NCBI GenBank assembly: GCA_037974335.1
Contig: CM075760.1
Location: 30,960,902-31,024,901 of the forward strand
From: Prionace glauca
Taxonomy: Eukaryota > Chordata > Chondrichthyes > Carcharhiniformes > Carcharhinidae
Reading direction: 5' to 3'
Length of the DNA: 64,000 nt
Below, one piece after another: positions 31,516-44,140 of the stretch. Each line of letters opens with the position of its first letter. Positions within the stretch are counted from its first letter, which is position 1. The notes under the pieces are model-generated. The model was not told the origin of the DNA, made no database searches, and saw only the letters and a program-made list of their open reading frames with translations. The position numbers and the translations under genes were made by a program.

Positions 31516-32945
31516 CCCTAGAAATAGTAATCCCTCCCACTATTATTTATTTTTGAGAATTTATTTATGTTTATTTATTTATTTTTGAGAATTTTTACTA
31601 ATTATTTTTGTGAATGGAGAATTATTGGTAATATTGGCGTCAGGCGATGACCACCTCCAAAAAGGGAGAATCTGACCGTTGCCCCTTGTCACTCAATGAT
31701 ATTGCAACACTGAATCAACAAGTAACAACATCTTCGAGGTTACCATTGGCTAATCGCTGTGTTAGCTGGGTATATATATGCTCCAGCTGGAATATCAGCT
31801 CAGCCTGCTGTGAGTAACCCACCCCCTAACTCCCCAAACCTGTGCACCACCTGCACGACACATATTAGGGGACAAAAATGGTTCTCTCCACTTACTTGAA
31901 CAGTTCAAACAACATTCAAAAATCTTCATCCCATTCAGGCCAAAGCAGCCGGCTTGACAGGTATAGCATTTGCAAATGCCCACTCCCTTCACCACACAGA
32001 GTATCATTTTGTACCATCTACAAGTTTCACTTCCGAACCTCACCAAGGCTCCTTAGGCAGCCACACGGTGGGTTGCTATTTGCAAGAACAGGGTAACAGT
32101 TACCAGGAAATATCACTTATAAATTCCCCTCCAAGTTAGTCATATACCTGATGTGGAAATATATCATCCTTCCATCACTGTCGCAGGACCGAGATCCTAG
32201 AACTCCCTGTGTAACAGGACCGTATGGGTATCTACACCACAGGATCTGCAGCAATTCAAGAAGGTAGCTTACCACCAGTTTACTAAAGGCAATGAGGAAT
32301 AGGCAACAAATACTGACTAGGCCAGCAACGTCCATATCCCTTAAATTAAAACATCAACATATCGATATTTATGTATGGATGATAACTAATGAACGCAATT
32401 GGGTATCTTTGTAAATGGATGGCAATTGATGAAAATAAATATCAACTTTCTGAACATTTACCACCTCTTTCTCTGCCAGAAGATAGGTTCCGTTCCACAG
32501 GAGATTCATGATTCAGAAACATCACACTATCCAAAGACAAGGAAGAAGAAGAGACGGCAACATCTGTAGGTGTATCTCAATCATTACATTACGGGACAGG
32601 CCTTTGATAGGATGACAATTTTGTTACTCATCTGCTTGAAGACCGGGATTAACCTGAAGCGCAGTGTTTTGTTTATGTTGGGAGATATACATATCATACT
32701 CATACATGGATGAATCTCAGTGAGACATTCGACACTAACATCAGGTCAGAGACTACAACAATTGGGAAACTAAGCTCTCCATCAGAAAATTCTCGGTCTC
32801 ATTCATGACACAGAAAAGGCCAATTTACAACACAACTATAGCTTCATGGACAACACTTAGGGTTGAATCAATCTCTCAAAAATTGACCTCCTCAGTCATC
32901 AACAAATGTGAAATATGAAGAAAAGACACCAAGCTGAAATGAATA
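31515..32945. other. non-coding stretch with a family 3 repeat
   Basis: 31,515-31,800 is AT-rich with TTTATTTATTTTTGAGAAT repeats. 31,800-32,345 is a decayed family 3 repeat (ATCTGCAGCAATTCAAGAAG). In 32,345-32,945 I see nothing recognisable. Confidence 0.6.
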
Positions 32946-33290
32946 GAACAAAGATCAAAGAACAACACAACACGGGAAACAGGCCCTTCGGTCCAACGAG
33001 CCCGCGCCGCCATCTTCACAATGTGTTTTTCCTCCTCCACCCTTGACCCATGTCTATGCTTATGGTACCCCCATTGGAAACCAGATTAAGGGGAGAATAA
33101 TTTAGGGACAATTTGTTACACCAGTCAGCCTAATAACACTTCTTTGGGGTGTGGGAGGAAACCGGGACACCCGGAGAAAACCCACGCAACCACAGGGAGA
33201 ATGTGCAGTTTCCCACAGACACTGGCCCAAATCCATGTATCTGGACAACTAACGGTGATAGTCACTGAGCTGCTGGTGCCCATCTGCTGG
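32945..33290 (-). mobile_element. SINE family 2, antisense
   Basis: AGAACAACACAACACGGGAA, GGCCCTTCGGTCCAACGAGC and GGGTGTGGGAGGAAACCGGG mark it. It may extend to about 33,425. Confidence 0.85.
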
Positions 33291-33484
33291 TCCATTTTGA
33301 AGCAAACACAAACGACGCAAAGTACTAGGCCACTCTCGAAACATCCAAGAGCAGCCCACGCATGACCCACAGTGTGCATGCCCCTCATTAGACAACAAGG
33401 TGGACCGACGCACATGCAGAGTAAAAGAGAAAAATATCAACACATGTAGCATTAGATTTCCAGGAACGTCCTGAGGCTCTGATC

Positions 33485-34115
33485 CTTATTTAAAACAGTC
33501 TCCTATAACCCTCCATCCTTATTTTGCTCATGTGTCTATCTAAATAAACCTTAAACAAGTCCAGCGTGCCTGGGGCGGCACGGTAGCACAGTGGTTAGCA
33601 CTGCTGCTTCACAGCTCCAGGGTCCTGGGTTCGATTCCTGGCTTGGGTCACTGCCTGTGTGGAGTTTGCACATTCTCCTCGTGTCTGCGTGGGTTTTCTC
33701 CGGGTGCTCCGGTTTCCTCCCACAGTCCAAAGATGTGCGGGTTAGGTTCATTGGCTATGCTAAAATTGCCCCTTAGTATCCTGGGATGTGTAGGTTAGAG
33801 GGATTAGCAGGTAAATGTGTAGGGATATGGGGATAGGGTCTGGGTGGGATTGTGTTCGGTGCAGACTCGATGGGCCGAAGGGCCTGTTTCTGCACTGTAG
33901 GGTTCTATGTCTAAGGTAGGGTTCTATGTTCTATGCCTCCACCACCTTACTTGGCAGTGCATTCCATACCCCCACGACCCACTGTGTGCAAAACCTCCCT
34001 CTAGCATCCAAATTATACCTCTCCCCCCTCACCTTAAGCCTATGGCCCCTCGTGATATTTGTCTCCAATCAAGGAAAAAGCCTGCCACTGTTTACTCTAC
34101 CTATACAAAGAACAA
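33485..34115 (-). mobile_element. LINE family B, 3' part of an interrupted copy
   Basis: The two blocks 33,485-33,572 and 33,938-34,115 carry the antisense of the closing part of a family B LINE (CTTGGCAGTGCATTCCATAC; GTGTGCAAAACCTCCCTCTA). A SINE sits between them. The break at 34,115 (CTCTACCTATA) fits the break at 35,766 (TATACCCTTC), so this looks like the 3' end of the copy at 35,766-37,480. Confidence 0.75.
33572..33938 (+). mobile_element. SINE family 1, full-length
   Basis: The best SINE copy in the window. Its tRNA-like head GCACGGTAGCACAGTGGTTA has the box B sequence GGTTCGATTCC. The body has TTTCCTCCCACAGTCCAAAG and ATTGGCTATGCTAAAATTGC. The end is ACTCGATGGGCCGAAGGGCC and CTGTAGGGTTCTATG, partly doubled. 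It is inserted into a LINE. Confidence 0.92.
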
Positions 34116-34520
34116 AAGAACAAAGAACAACACAGCACGGGAAACAGGCCCTTAGGCCCAACGAGCCCGCGCCGCCGTCCCATGGTCAGTGACCTATTCA
34201 TGATTTTAGTCTATGCCTAATGTGTGAGGATCAGGGAGGTCCTATATAAGGACAATTTGTTACCCAATCAATCAGCCTAAAAGCACATTTTTGGGATGTG
34301 GGAGGAAACCGGAGTACCCGGAGGAAACCCACGCAACCATGGGGAGAACGCGCAAACTCCCACGGACACAAGCCCAAATCCATGTGTCCGCACAGCAACA
34401 GAGATAGCCTCTGAGCTGTCATGATGCCCTCGAGATGGTCCAGTTTACGCACACCAACGACAAGAAGCAGTAGGCAACTCCCGAAGCAATATCCAAGAGC
34501 AGCCCACCACAACCTGCCGC
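34116..34520 (-). mobile_element. SINE family 2, antisense
   Basis: Begins CAAAGAACAAAAGAACAAAG and carries GGGAAACAGGCCCTTAGGCC and GGGATGTGGGAGGAAACCGG. It is part of the 1.65 kb of DNA that interrupts a family B LINE. Confidence 0.88.
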
Positions 34521-34619
34521 CCGCATGCCCCTTGCTGGACTTAAATGCCTGTGGATAAAAAATTCATTATTAAAAGACTCTATATCCCTGAGGCTGAAAC
34601 TGAACCCTAAGCCTACAAT

Positions 34620-35765
34620 GTTTAGTAAGGCCTGCTATATCCCCCTGTATGTAGACCGCTCATGTGGCTGTCCAAGTGACTCTTGAACAACTCTAGCGTG
34701 CCTGCTTCCACCAACTTACTCGGCAGTGCATTCCACATCCCCACTACCCTTTGTGTGAAAAACTGCCCTCTAATATTAGTCTTATATCTAGCCCCCCTCA
34801 CCCTAAGCCCGTGACCCCTCGTTCTATCCATTTCTAATAGCGGAAAAAGCTTACCACCATTTACTCTATCTATCCCCTTCATAATCTTATAAACCTCTAT
34901 TAGATCCCCCCTCAGCCGACGTCTCTCAAGGGAAAACAGCCCAAGTGCGTTCAATCTCTCCTCGTAAGACAGCCCTTCCATACCAGGCAACATCCTGGTA
35001 AATCTCCTCTGCACTCTCTCCAGGATCTCTACATCCTTCCGGTAGTACGGCGACCAGAACTGGACGCAGTACTCCAGGTGAGGCCTAACCAACGTTCTAT
35101 ACAACTGCAACATCAGACTCCTACTCTTATATTCTATACCCCTTCCTATGAAGGCCAACATGCCATACGCTTTCCTCATCATATTCTGCACCTGCACCGA
35201 CACCTTCAGGGACTTGTGTACCTGCACCCCCAGTCTCTCTGCGTATCTATACTCCGGATAGTTCTACCTTTTATTGTATAACTCCCCTCCACATTATTCT
35301 GGCCAAAGTGCATCACCTCGCATTTCTCCAGATTAAATTCCATTTGCCATCTATCTGCCCAATCTACCAGCCTGTCTATGTCCTGTTGCATTGCCAGGCA
35401 CTGCTCCTCAGTACCCACCAATCCAACCATCTTAGTGTCATCAGCAAATTTGCTGATCACACATCCTACCCCCTCTCCCAAGTCATTAATATATACTACA
35501 AATAGTAGAGGTCCAAGTACCGAGCCCTGCGGCACCCCACTGATGACAGACCTCCAATTGGAAAAGAAGCCTTCCACTATTACCCGCTGTCTCCTCCTCC
35601 CAAGCCAGTTCTCCACCCATCTACATACCTGGCCTTGTATCCCATGAGCCTTCAGCTTTTCTATCAGCCTACCATGAGGGACCTTGTCAAACGCCTTACT
35701 GAAATCCATATAGACAACATCAACGGCTTGTCCTTCGTCAACCGTTTTTGTCACCTCTTCAATTA
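34620..35765 (-). mobile_element. LINE family B, 5'-truncated copy nested in another
   Basis: Minus strand reads from EEVTKTVDEGQAVDVVYMDF (RT block with SKAFDKVPH) through GVPQGSVLGPLLFVVYIND and KFADDTK (the A/FADD catalytic motif) to MLPGMEGLSYEERL and LWN-like MWNALPSKLVEAG. It starts abruptly inside the RT domain. One frame change lies near 35,210-35,240. Confidence 0.92.
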
Positions 35766-37482
35766 TACCCTTCATTATTTTATGCACCTCTATTAAATCC
35801 ACGCTCAATCTCTGTCTTTCTAAGGAAACAGCACCAGTTTACTCAATCTTTCCTCATAACCCAGTCCTTCCATACCAGGCAGCATCCTGGTAAACCTCCT
35901 CTGCACTCTCTCCAGGGTCTCCACGTCCTTCCGGTAGTAATGTGACCAGAACTGGACGCAGTACTCCAAATGCAGTCCAACCAACGTTCTGTACAACTGT
36001 AGCATTAGACGCCAGCTCTTGTACTCTATATCCCTTCCTATAAAGGCTAGCATATCATAAACTTTCTTCGCAACCTTCTCCACCTGTGTTGCCACCTTCA
36101 AAGACTTGTGAACTTGCACTCCCAGCTTCTTCTGCATTTCTATACTCTTAATAGGTCTACCCTTTATCATACAACTCCCCTCGACATTATTCCTTCCAAA
36201 ATGCATCACCTCGCAGTTATCAGGATTAAATTCCACCTGCCATTTATCTGCCCAATATAACAGCCTACCTATATCCTGCTGTGTTGCCAGACACTGCTCC
36301 TCACTGGCCGCCAATCTAGCCATATTTGTGTCATCTGCAAACTTGCTGATCACACCACATATGCCCTCTTCCAAATTTTTTATATATATTAAGAATAGAA
36401 GAGGTCCCAGTACTGAGCCCTGCAGCACACCACCAGTGACAGGCCTCCAGCGAGAAAAGGATCCTTCCACTGCTACTCTCTGTCTCCTGTTAACTATCCA
36501 GTTTTCAATCCATCTAGATACTTGTGCCTGTATCCCATGAGCCTTAACCTGTTCAACCAACCCACCATGAGCGACTTTGTCAAACGCCTTACTGAAATCC
36601 ATATAGACGACATCAACGGCTCTCCCATCATCAACGGTTTTTGTCACCTCCTCAAAAAATTCCACGAGATTCGTAAGGCAAGACCTCCCCTTAACAAAGC
36701 CATGCTGCTTATCCCTCATCACATCGCAATGCTCCAAATGTTTATACATCCTACCCCTTAGAATTTTTTCCAACAACTTTCCTACCACTGACGTCAAAAT
36801 CACTGGCCTATAATTACCAGGGTATCCCTACTGCCCTTTTTAAACAGCAGTACCACATTATCTACCCTCCAGCCCTCTGGGGCCTCACCTGCGTCCAAAG
36901 AAGAGACAAAGATTTGCGTCAGCGGCCCAACAATTTCATCTCTCCCCTCCCTAAGCAGCCTGGGATAAATGCCATCTGGCCCCGGAGCTTTATCAGTCCT
37001 TATGCTGCCTAAAAACCATAGCACTTCCTCCCTTGTAATGGATATTTCTTTCAACTGGTCTACAGCTCCCTCCAAGACAGTACAAGACACCAAGCCCCTC
37101 TCCTTCGTGAATACCGACGCAAAGTATTCATTTAGGATCTCCCCCATTCCCTCAGACTCTATGCACAGTTCCCCTCCTCTGTCCCGAAGAGGACCGATTT
37201 TCCCTCTAACCACCCTATTGTTCCTAATGTAAGAGTAAAATGCCTTTGGATTTTCCTTAATCCTATCCGCCAAAGTCATTTCATGCCCCCCTTTCGCCCT
37301 TCTAACTCCCCGTTCGAGCTCCCTCATACTCTCTCTGTATTCTTCCAGTGCTCTCTCCGTTCCCAGTTGCTTAGACCTAACATACGCCTCTCTCTTCTTC
37401 CTGACCAAGTCCTCAATATCCCCTGTAATCCACAGCTCTCCAATCCTACCTTTTCCATCCTTCCTCTTTACCGGCACATGAC
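35766..37482 (-). mobile_element. LINE family B, reverse-transcriptase region of an interrupted copy
   Basis: CR1-like ORF2 on the minus strand. It has IRTDKAPGPDGIYPRLLREG at the RT start, VDVVYMDFSKAFDKVAHGG, LQGSVLGPLLFLIY and SKFADDTNMA, then ends in MLPGMEGLGYEERL. It is near-intact in two long frames with a break around 36,800-36,830. The endonuclease domain is absent here. Its 3' part continues at 34,115 and below. Confidence 0.92.
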
Positions 37483-37486
37483 TTTA

Positions 37487-38580
37487 AGAACATAAGAAAT
37501 AAGAGCAGCAGTAGGCCATCTAGCCCTTCGAGCCTGCCCAGCCATTCAATAAGATCATGGCTGATCTGCCGTGGCTCATTTCCACATTCCCGCCCTCTCC
37601 CCATAACCCTTAATCCCCTCTCTTATCAAAAACCCATCAACCCGCGTCTTAAAAATACTTAACAAGGTAGCCTCCACCACTTCAACAGGCAGAGAATTCC
37701 AGAGATTCACCACCCTCTGAGTGAAGAAGTTCCTCCTCAACTCCGTTCTAAAGCGCCCCCCCTTTATCTTGAGGCTGTGCCCCCTAGTCCTATTATCCTT
37801 TCTGAGCAGAACGAGTCTCTCCACCTCTATCCTATCCATCCCATTCATCATCTTATAAGTCTCAATGAGATCGCCCCTCATTCTTCTAAACTCTAACGAG
37901 TACAAGCCTAGTTTAGTCAGCCTCTCCGCATAGCTCAACCCCCTCAACTCCGGCGTCAGCCGAGTAAACCTCCTCTGCACTCCCTCCAAGGCCAAAATAT
38001 CCTTCCATAAGTATGGCGCCCAAAACTGCACAGTACTCCAGCCTCACCAACGCTCGATACAGCCGCAGCAAGACCTCCCTACTTTTGTATTCAATCCCCC
38101 TCGCTATGAAGGCCAGCATCCCATTCGCCTTCCTGATCACCTGCTACACCTGAAAGCTGGGTTTTTGCGACTCATGCACAAGGACCCCGAGGTCCCTCTG
38201 CACCGTCGCCTGCTGCAGTTTTTCGCCACGTAAGTGATAATCCTTCCTACCATTATTCCTACCAAAGTGGACCACCTCGCACTTGCCAACATTAAATTCC
38301 ATTTGCCATTTCCTGGCCTATTCGCCCAGCCTATCTAGATCCTTCTGCAGACTCTCCACACCCTCCGCGCAATTTGCCTTTCCTCCAATCTTGGTGTCAT
38401 CAGCAAATTTCGGCACCATACACTCCGTTCCCTCCTCCAGATCATCTATATAAATGGTAAAAAGCTGAGGCCCCAGCACCGACACCTGAGGCACTCCACT
38501 AGTCACCATCCGCCAATCCGAAAAGCATCCATTGACTCCCACTCTCTGCCTCCTATTTGACAACCAACCAACTTTCCTGC
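37487..38580 (-). mobile_element. LINE family A copy, antisense
   Basis: The minus strand ends in the family A tail (CATAAGAACATAAG complement at 37,487). Upstream it encodes RVVNLWNSLPVEVVEA, FRRMRGDLIETYKMMNGMDR and an RT piece with [20 protein letters not shown] and [10 protein letters not shown]. Several frame breaks are present. It appears to be inserted in the family B copy, whose 5' remnant (VGKWEAFKGKL) lies at about 38,580-38,640. Confidence 0.88.
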
Positions 38581-38639
38581 AACCTTTTCAGTTTTCCCTT
38601 GAAAGCCTCCCACTTGCCTACCGTGGACATGTGATTACT

Positions 38640-39040
38640 GTGATTCTAACTTTTGTATTGGAAATGGAAGGATGCCGGTTTTAATTGTGATGTTGATTTG
38701 TAAACTATATGACATTTATCTGACAACACACAAAGACGCACACACATATATTCTGTCGTTCTCATTCTTTCCCACAAATTGTTTCCCTTTCACACACACA
38801 CACACACATTTTCTTTCAACTTAAAACTACATCTTGGCTTCCTGGGAGTCTTCAGAGACCCAACTAAATTTCAAATGGAATGAGGAACATTTTCCCTAAC
38901 GCCATGTTTGCTGAGCTGGACATTAAAGGTCCCGTGGTCTCCAACAGCTCCCTGGGCAACACCCCTCCTTTTAACCAAAATCAACAAAAATACATTCCCA
39001 TGGACTGAGCCATTTTCATCTGATGCTGCCCTGGCAACAT
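38640..39040. other. unassigned spacer
   Basis: Contains a short (CA)n at 38,794-38,808. I see no gene or clear repeat otherwise. Confidence 0.5.
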
Positions 39041-39860
39041 CGGGACATAGCCACAGGAGTAGGCCACTCAGCTCCTCGAACTGGCCCCACCATTTAATAA
39101 GATCATGGCTGATCTGTGGCTGAATCCATTTTGGCTTCGCCAAGTCCATATCTCTTGATACACCTGTTCAATTAAAGAAGACCTCAGACTACTATCTAAC
39201 AATTGTATCAGCTCCCACCGGCAATTGCCGAAGAGAATTCCAATCATTCACCTCTCTCGACATGTACTAATGTTTTCTATCAACTCTCCTGAAAGACCTT
39301 TCCCTATTTTTTTCAACTATGGCCTTTTAACGTCGAACCTTCAACTAATGGAAACAATCCTTCCCTATAGGTAATTCATAGGTTTCTATCAGAACAGCCC
39401 TCAACCTTCTGAATTCAAGAGAAAAATGTCTAAATTCGTCTGATCTCTCCGTGCAACTTGCGTTGAACTCCGTCCAGAGTCAACATTTTTCCAAAGATAT
39501 GTTGCCCATACTTGCTCACAGTACTCTAATTGGGATGGAACAAGGATTGTGCACAATTGGAGCACAACATCTGCCTCCGTATCCCCCAGTCCTTTGCATA
39601 TGAAGGGAGGCATTCCATTGGTCTTAATGGTTATTTTCTGCAGCAGGTCGTGACATTTTAAGAAACTATGTGCCGAACCCCAAATCCTGTTTGGCATCCA
39701 CTAAATTTAGCGTTGTCCCTTCTAAAAATTATATCTTGATCTATCATTTGGATATTTGACTCTTTGTCCCATTATCTAAGCCCTTAATGAATATTGTAAA
39801 TAATTGAGGCCCCAGACAGATTCCTGCCGTACACCACTTCATCTGCATAATTCAGCAACG
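39040..39860 (-). mobile_element. old CR1-like LINE fragment, antisense
   Basis: The plus strand has the reverse of LINE tail phrases (CCATTTAATAAGATCATGGC). The minus strand reads KITIKTNGMPPFICKG and VVLQLCTILVPSQLEYCEQV. It is much more decayed than families A and B copies nearby. From 39,860 to 40,500 I see no feature. Confidence 0.75.
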
Positions 39861-40499
39861 GACAGGTACAATTCATTGCACCATAAATTTTGGCACCTTG
39901 CAGAAGAGGATGTGATATTACATTAATGGATGTGAATTCTTGTTCCATTGATACCATAGATCATACCTGACAATGATATTTTCACACTAACTGTAATTAC
40001 AAAGTTTTGCCAGCAGATGGAAATAAATCTTGGTGGGTTACATTACATGAAGCATGGACTGCAGCAATACACTGGACACTGCATCTGTTCATTTTGAATT
40101 GGCCTCCATATGTATATATGTTAGAATGGACCCCGTCCATGATTATAATATATTATAACATATAGCACGCTGTTTAAACTGGTATTGCACCAGTACATAT
40201 CAATGTATACATCACACAATCACCTTGATCCGAATTTTTCCAGGTAGGATCTAACTTTGCACTTCTGCCACGTACAGTTCTGAATGGTGGTGGACATTAA
40301 AGAAATTAACCGCAGCAGGAGCCTCAAATAAAACCTCAATTCTTAGCGATGTGAGAGTTCAGCAAATGGGGAAGATCAAAACTGAAACAATTGCTACAAT
40401 CTTCCGCCAGAAGTGCCGAGAGGATTTTCCATCTCGGCCTCCACCTGAGGTCCCCAGCATCACAGATGCCAGTTTCCAAGCAGCTCAATGCCTTTCACA

Positions 40500-40590
40500 G
40501 GATAAGATTGGAACAGGAGTTGGCCATTCGAGCCCGGGAGCCCGCTCCACCATGCAATATGATCATGATTGATCTGTGGCCTAACCCTGT
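40500..40590 (-). mobile_element. LINE 3' tail fragment, antisense
   Basis: GGAACAGGAGTTGGCCATTC and CCACCATGCAATATGATCAT match the reverse of LINE tail sequence. Confidence 0.6.
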
Positions 40591-40639
40591 GCTGAAGAGG
40601 TTGGACACTGCAAGGATTATTGGTCCTGACAATATTTCA

Positions 40640-41395
40640 GCAATAATAATGATGATTTGTGCTCTGGAGCGAGCTGTGCACCGGCCAATCTATTAAAGTA
40701 TAGCTACATCACTATCACATACCCAACAGTGTGGAAAATTAGCAGGTATGTTCTATCGCAAAAGGAAGGGCAAATACATCCCCGCCAATTATCGCCCAAT
40801 GCGATCTCACTCGATCAAAATAATAGAAAGTATCGAGGATCAACCGATCAGTAATAATAATAATAACAATAATAATAATAATAATAATAATAATCTACTC
40901 AATGAAGCTCAGTCTGGGTTCCACTCGGAGCATTCGGTTCCAGAAATCATTTAAACTTAGTCCAAATATAGTGGAAATAGCTGTTTTAATGAGGTGAGAG
41001 TGCCCACCCTCCACATCAACACAACACTTGACCGATGATGGCATCAAGAACCCTGAGCCAATCTGCAGTCAATGGGGATCCGGGGGTAAACATTCCACTG
41101 GCTTCAGTCACACCGAGTACAGAGTAAGGTGGTTGGGGTTGTTGAAAGCCAATCAGCTCCCAGGGTATTGCTGCAGGAACTCCTCAGGATAGTGTGGCCT
41201 AATCTTCACCCTTCATTAGAAGGTCAGAAGTAGGATGTTCACTCATGATTGCACACTGTTCAGCACATTCGCGACTCCTCAGATACTGGAGTCCGTGTCC
41301 ATATGCAGCAAGACTTAGAACACATTCAGGCTTTGGTTGAGGAGGGGAGAGTAACATTTACGCCACACAGTGTCAGGCAATGACCTTCTTCAAGG
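40640..41395 (+). mobile_element. decayed LINE of another clade
   Basis: The plus strand shows VWKISRY, then KYIPANYRPMRSHSIKIIES and LLNEAQSGFHSEHS, the blocks flanking the RT start (W-K, NYRP, QSGF). The fingers-domain wording differs from families A and B. An (AAT)n run at 40,850-40,893 sits inside. The part after 40,960 includes GTGTCAGGCAATGACCTTCT and is only recognisable as repeat DNA. Confidence 0.65.
40850..40893. repeat. (AAT)n microsatellite
   Basis: AATAATAATAA with one AAC variant, inside the decayed LINE. Confidence 0.95.
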
Positions 41396-41397
41396 AA

Positions 41398-41640
41398 GAG
41401 AGATTCCTGGCATGGGTCACTGTCTGTACGGAGTCTGCACGTTCTCCCCGTGTCTATATGGGTTTCTTCCGGGTGCTCCGTTTTCCTCCCATAGTCCAAA
41501 AGACGCCCTGGTTAGGGTGCATTGGGCCGTGCTAAATTCTCCCTCAGTGTAACCCGAACAGATGCTGGAATGTGGCGACTCGGGAATTTTCATAGTAACT
41601 TCATTGCAGTGTTAACATAAATTTATTTGTGACGAATGAA
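41398..41640 (+). mobile_element. SINE family 1
   Basis: GAGATTCCTGGCATGGGTCA, GGGTTTCTTCCGGGTGCTCC and TTTTCCTCCCATAGTCCAAA mark the body. The tail AGTAACTTCATTGCAGTG reappears at 42,716-42,735. Confidence 0.85.
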
Positions 41641-41649
41641 CACATTTAA

Positions 41650-42690
41650 CATTTGGGGCCCTGTGGTACCCCACTGTTAGCTGATCGCCACTCGGAAGAA
41701 GACCCATTTATTTCCACTCTCTGTTTCTTATCTGTCAATGAATTCTATACCGAGGCCAACATATCACTCCCCATCTCACGTGCTTTCATTGGGCCTACCA
41801 ATATTTTATGAAGAGCCTTCTGAAATATCTTCTGAAAGTGCAAATACACCACGTAAACTGGTTGCATCCCTCCCCCTCCCTAACCGAAAGAACCCCACTT
41901 CCCCCATCCCCACCTATTATTTACACCCTTAAAAAATGCAAGTAGTTTTGTTAAGATAAACATGTCTTTCTTAAGCCCATACTGGTTTCATCAAACTCCG
42001 TCCACGCTTTCCAAATATTTTCCTATCATGGATTTGATAACAATCTCTAACTGATGCTGAAATCAGTCTGTAATTTATCGGTTTTATTCTCCCTTTCTCT
42101 ATATATATCGGGGTTACATTTGTCACCCTCTAACCTGTAGGAACTGTTTCGGCCTGTATAGAATTTTAGAAGATGGGCAGCAATGTATCCAACATTTCCT
42201 GGGCCATTTCCTTCCATATTCTGGGATTACCAGGCCCCAGTGACCAACCAGAATTTCACCCTATTATTTTCCCCAGAATGATTTTACTAATACTGGTTTC
42301 CCTCAATACCGTCTTACAACTACCCCCTTGGTTCCCGAACATTTCTGGGATGAATCTTGTGTGAAGGTAGTGTCAAACTTAGAGTTCTATTCATTCAATA
42401 TTTCTTTAATCCCCAATATACATTCCCTGGATTCGGGCTCTAAGGAATTTACATTTAACTTAACCAATCCTTCTCTCTTCAGATATTGATATAAACGGTT
42501 CTAATAAATTTTTATGTTCCCTGCAATTTTACTCCCATTCTCTATTTCCCCCTCGATTATTTGGACTTTTTTTTGTTGAATTTTAAATCGCTCTGAAACC
42601 TCAGGCTTGTTTCTTCTTCTGGTAATTTTATCTATCTTTTAATTAAGAAGTAACATTTCCTCCCCTGTAAGACATCCGAGAAAAAGATGA
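41650..42690 (-). mobile_element. old LINE reverse-transcriptase remnant, antisense
   Basis: GGGCCCTGTGGTACCCCACT is the reverse of the GVPQGSVLGP-type block, followed by other antisense RT phrases. Frames are heavily broken. A SINE tail (42,700-42,770) follows. No host gene is seen. Confidence 0.7.
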
Positions 42691-42934
42691 GCTTTGACCA
42701 TATATGATTTTCACAGTAACTTCATTACAGTGTGAATGTAAACCTATATGTGACGAAGAAATAAACTTCAAACCTTTAAATACACACGATGTCTTTATCA
42801 ATAAACTGAGCTGAAATTCCCCAGCTACCAGGGTGGAACTGGAACTCCTGTCCCAAGCTTCTGGAATACTAGCTTAATAATGATATTGCTATACTACCCC
42901 CGAGACTGAAATATCATCACATTAATTAATGGAA

Positions 42935-43702
42935 TATTAATGGCGAAAAACTGCAGCAGGCGACGGTGCAGAGGGACCTCGGGGTCCTTGTGCATGAGTC
43001 GCAAAAACCCAGCTTGCAGGTGCAGCAGGTGGTCAGGAAGGCGAATGGGATGCTGGCCTTCATAGCGAAGGGGATTGAATATAAAAGTAGGGAGGTCTTG
43101 CTGCAGCTGTATAGGGCATTGGTGAGGCCGCAGCTGGAGTACTGTGTGCAGTTTTGGGCGCCGCACCTGCGCAAGGATGTTTTGGCCCTGGAGGGAGTGC
43201 AGAGGAGGTTTACTCGGCTGATACCGGAGTTGAGGGGATTGAGCTATGAGGAGAGGCTGAATAAACTAGGCTTGTACTCGTTAGAGTTTAGAAGAATGAG
43301 GGGAGATCTCATTGAGACGTATAAGATGATGAATGGGATGGATAGGATAGAGGTGGAGAGACTGTTCCCGCTCAAAAAAGACAGTAGGACTAGGGGGCAC
43401 AGCCTCAAGATAAAGGGGGGGGCGGTTTAGAACAGAGTTGAGGAGGAACTTCTTCACTCAAAGGGTGGTGAATCTCTGGAATTCTCTGCCCGTTGAAGTG
43501 GTGGAGGCTGCCTCGCTAAATATTTTTAAGAAACGGGTTGATGGGTTTTTGATAAGAGAAGGGATTAAGGGTTATGGGGAGAGGGCGGGAAGGTGGAGCT
43601 GAGTCACGACAGATCAGCCATGATCTTATTGAATGGCGGGGCAGGCTCGAAGGGCCAGATGGCCTACTCCTGCTCCTATTTCTTATGTTCTTATGTTCTT
43701 AA
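42935..43702 (+). mobile_element. LINE family A, young 5'-truncated copy
   Basis: Plus strand: QRDLGVLVHESQKPSLQVQQ, LVRPQLEYCVQFWAPHLRKD, RRMRGDLIETYKMMNGMDRI, then one frame change in a G run near 43,420 and the usual LWNSLPVEVVEA end. The tail is TTCTTATGTTCTTATG. Nearly identical to 59,983-60,727. Confidence 0.95.
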
Positions 43703-43919
43703 TTGAACATTCAGTACTGGGTCACAGGTTGGATCGCGAGGTATCTTGTGGGAATTTAATACATTACCATTTGACTCAGAAATTATGTTGTTTCCTTTCT
43801 GAACTGATCACAGATGTGTTTTGGCATGATGACATTTACCTCAGTGTGCCTAAAGTCTGAGATCTATGTCCAATATTACACTATACATTTATAGCACGAA
43901 TACATTACAAATTAATTTA

Positions 43920-44140
43920 TGCGACATTAGGTTATTTCTCCGGTTATGTACACTGAGCCATCTCTCTATTTATGAGACATTAGTTCCTCTCAATTAGTAT
44001 GAGAGTAGATCATCGATCTGATCCTATTACATCTGATCCTATCTCTGTTTATGTTACAGAGGATTTGTATATTTACATACATCTCTGCTAATTCAACACA
44101 TGACCATGTATATGTTGTCTGGCATTTAACTGTCAGAAGC
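43920..44140. repeat. tandem duplication, copy 1
   Basis: Aligns with 44,620-44,845: GGTTATTTCTCCGGTTATG beside GGTTATTTCTCTCGTTATG, and AACACATGACCATGTATATG beside AACATACGACCATGAATATG. From 44,150 to 44,450 I see nothing else. Confidence 0.8.

Noticed and set aside
33630-33650. tRNA gene at the GGTTCGATTCC box
   Set aside because: It is the tRNA-like head of a SINE; there is no complete cloverleaf.
31000-38640. Host reverse-transcriptase-like gene or a retroviral element
   Set aside because: Motif order, 5' truncation and tails are those of CR1-like LINEs. No LTRs, gag or env parts were seen.
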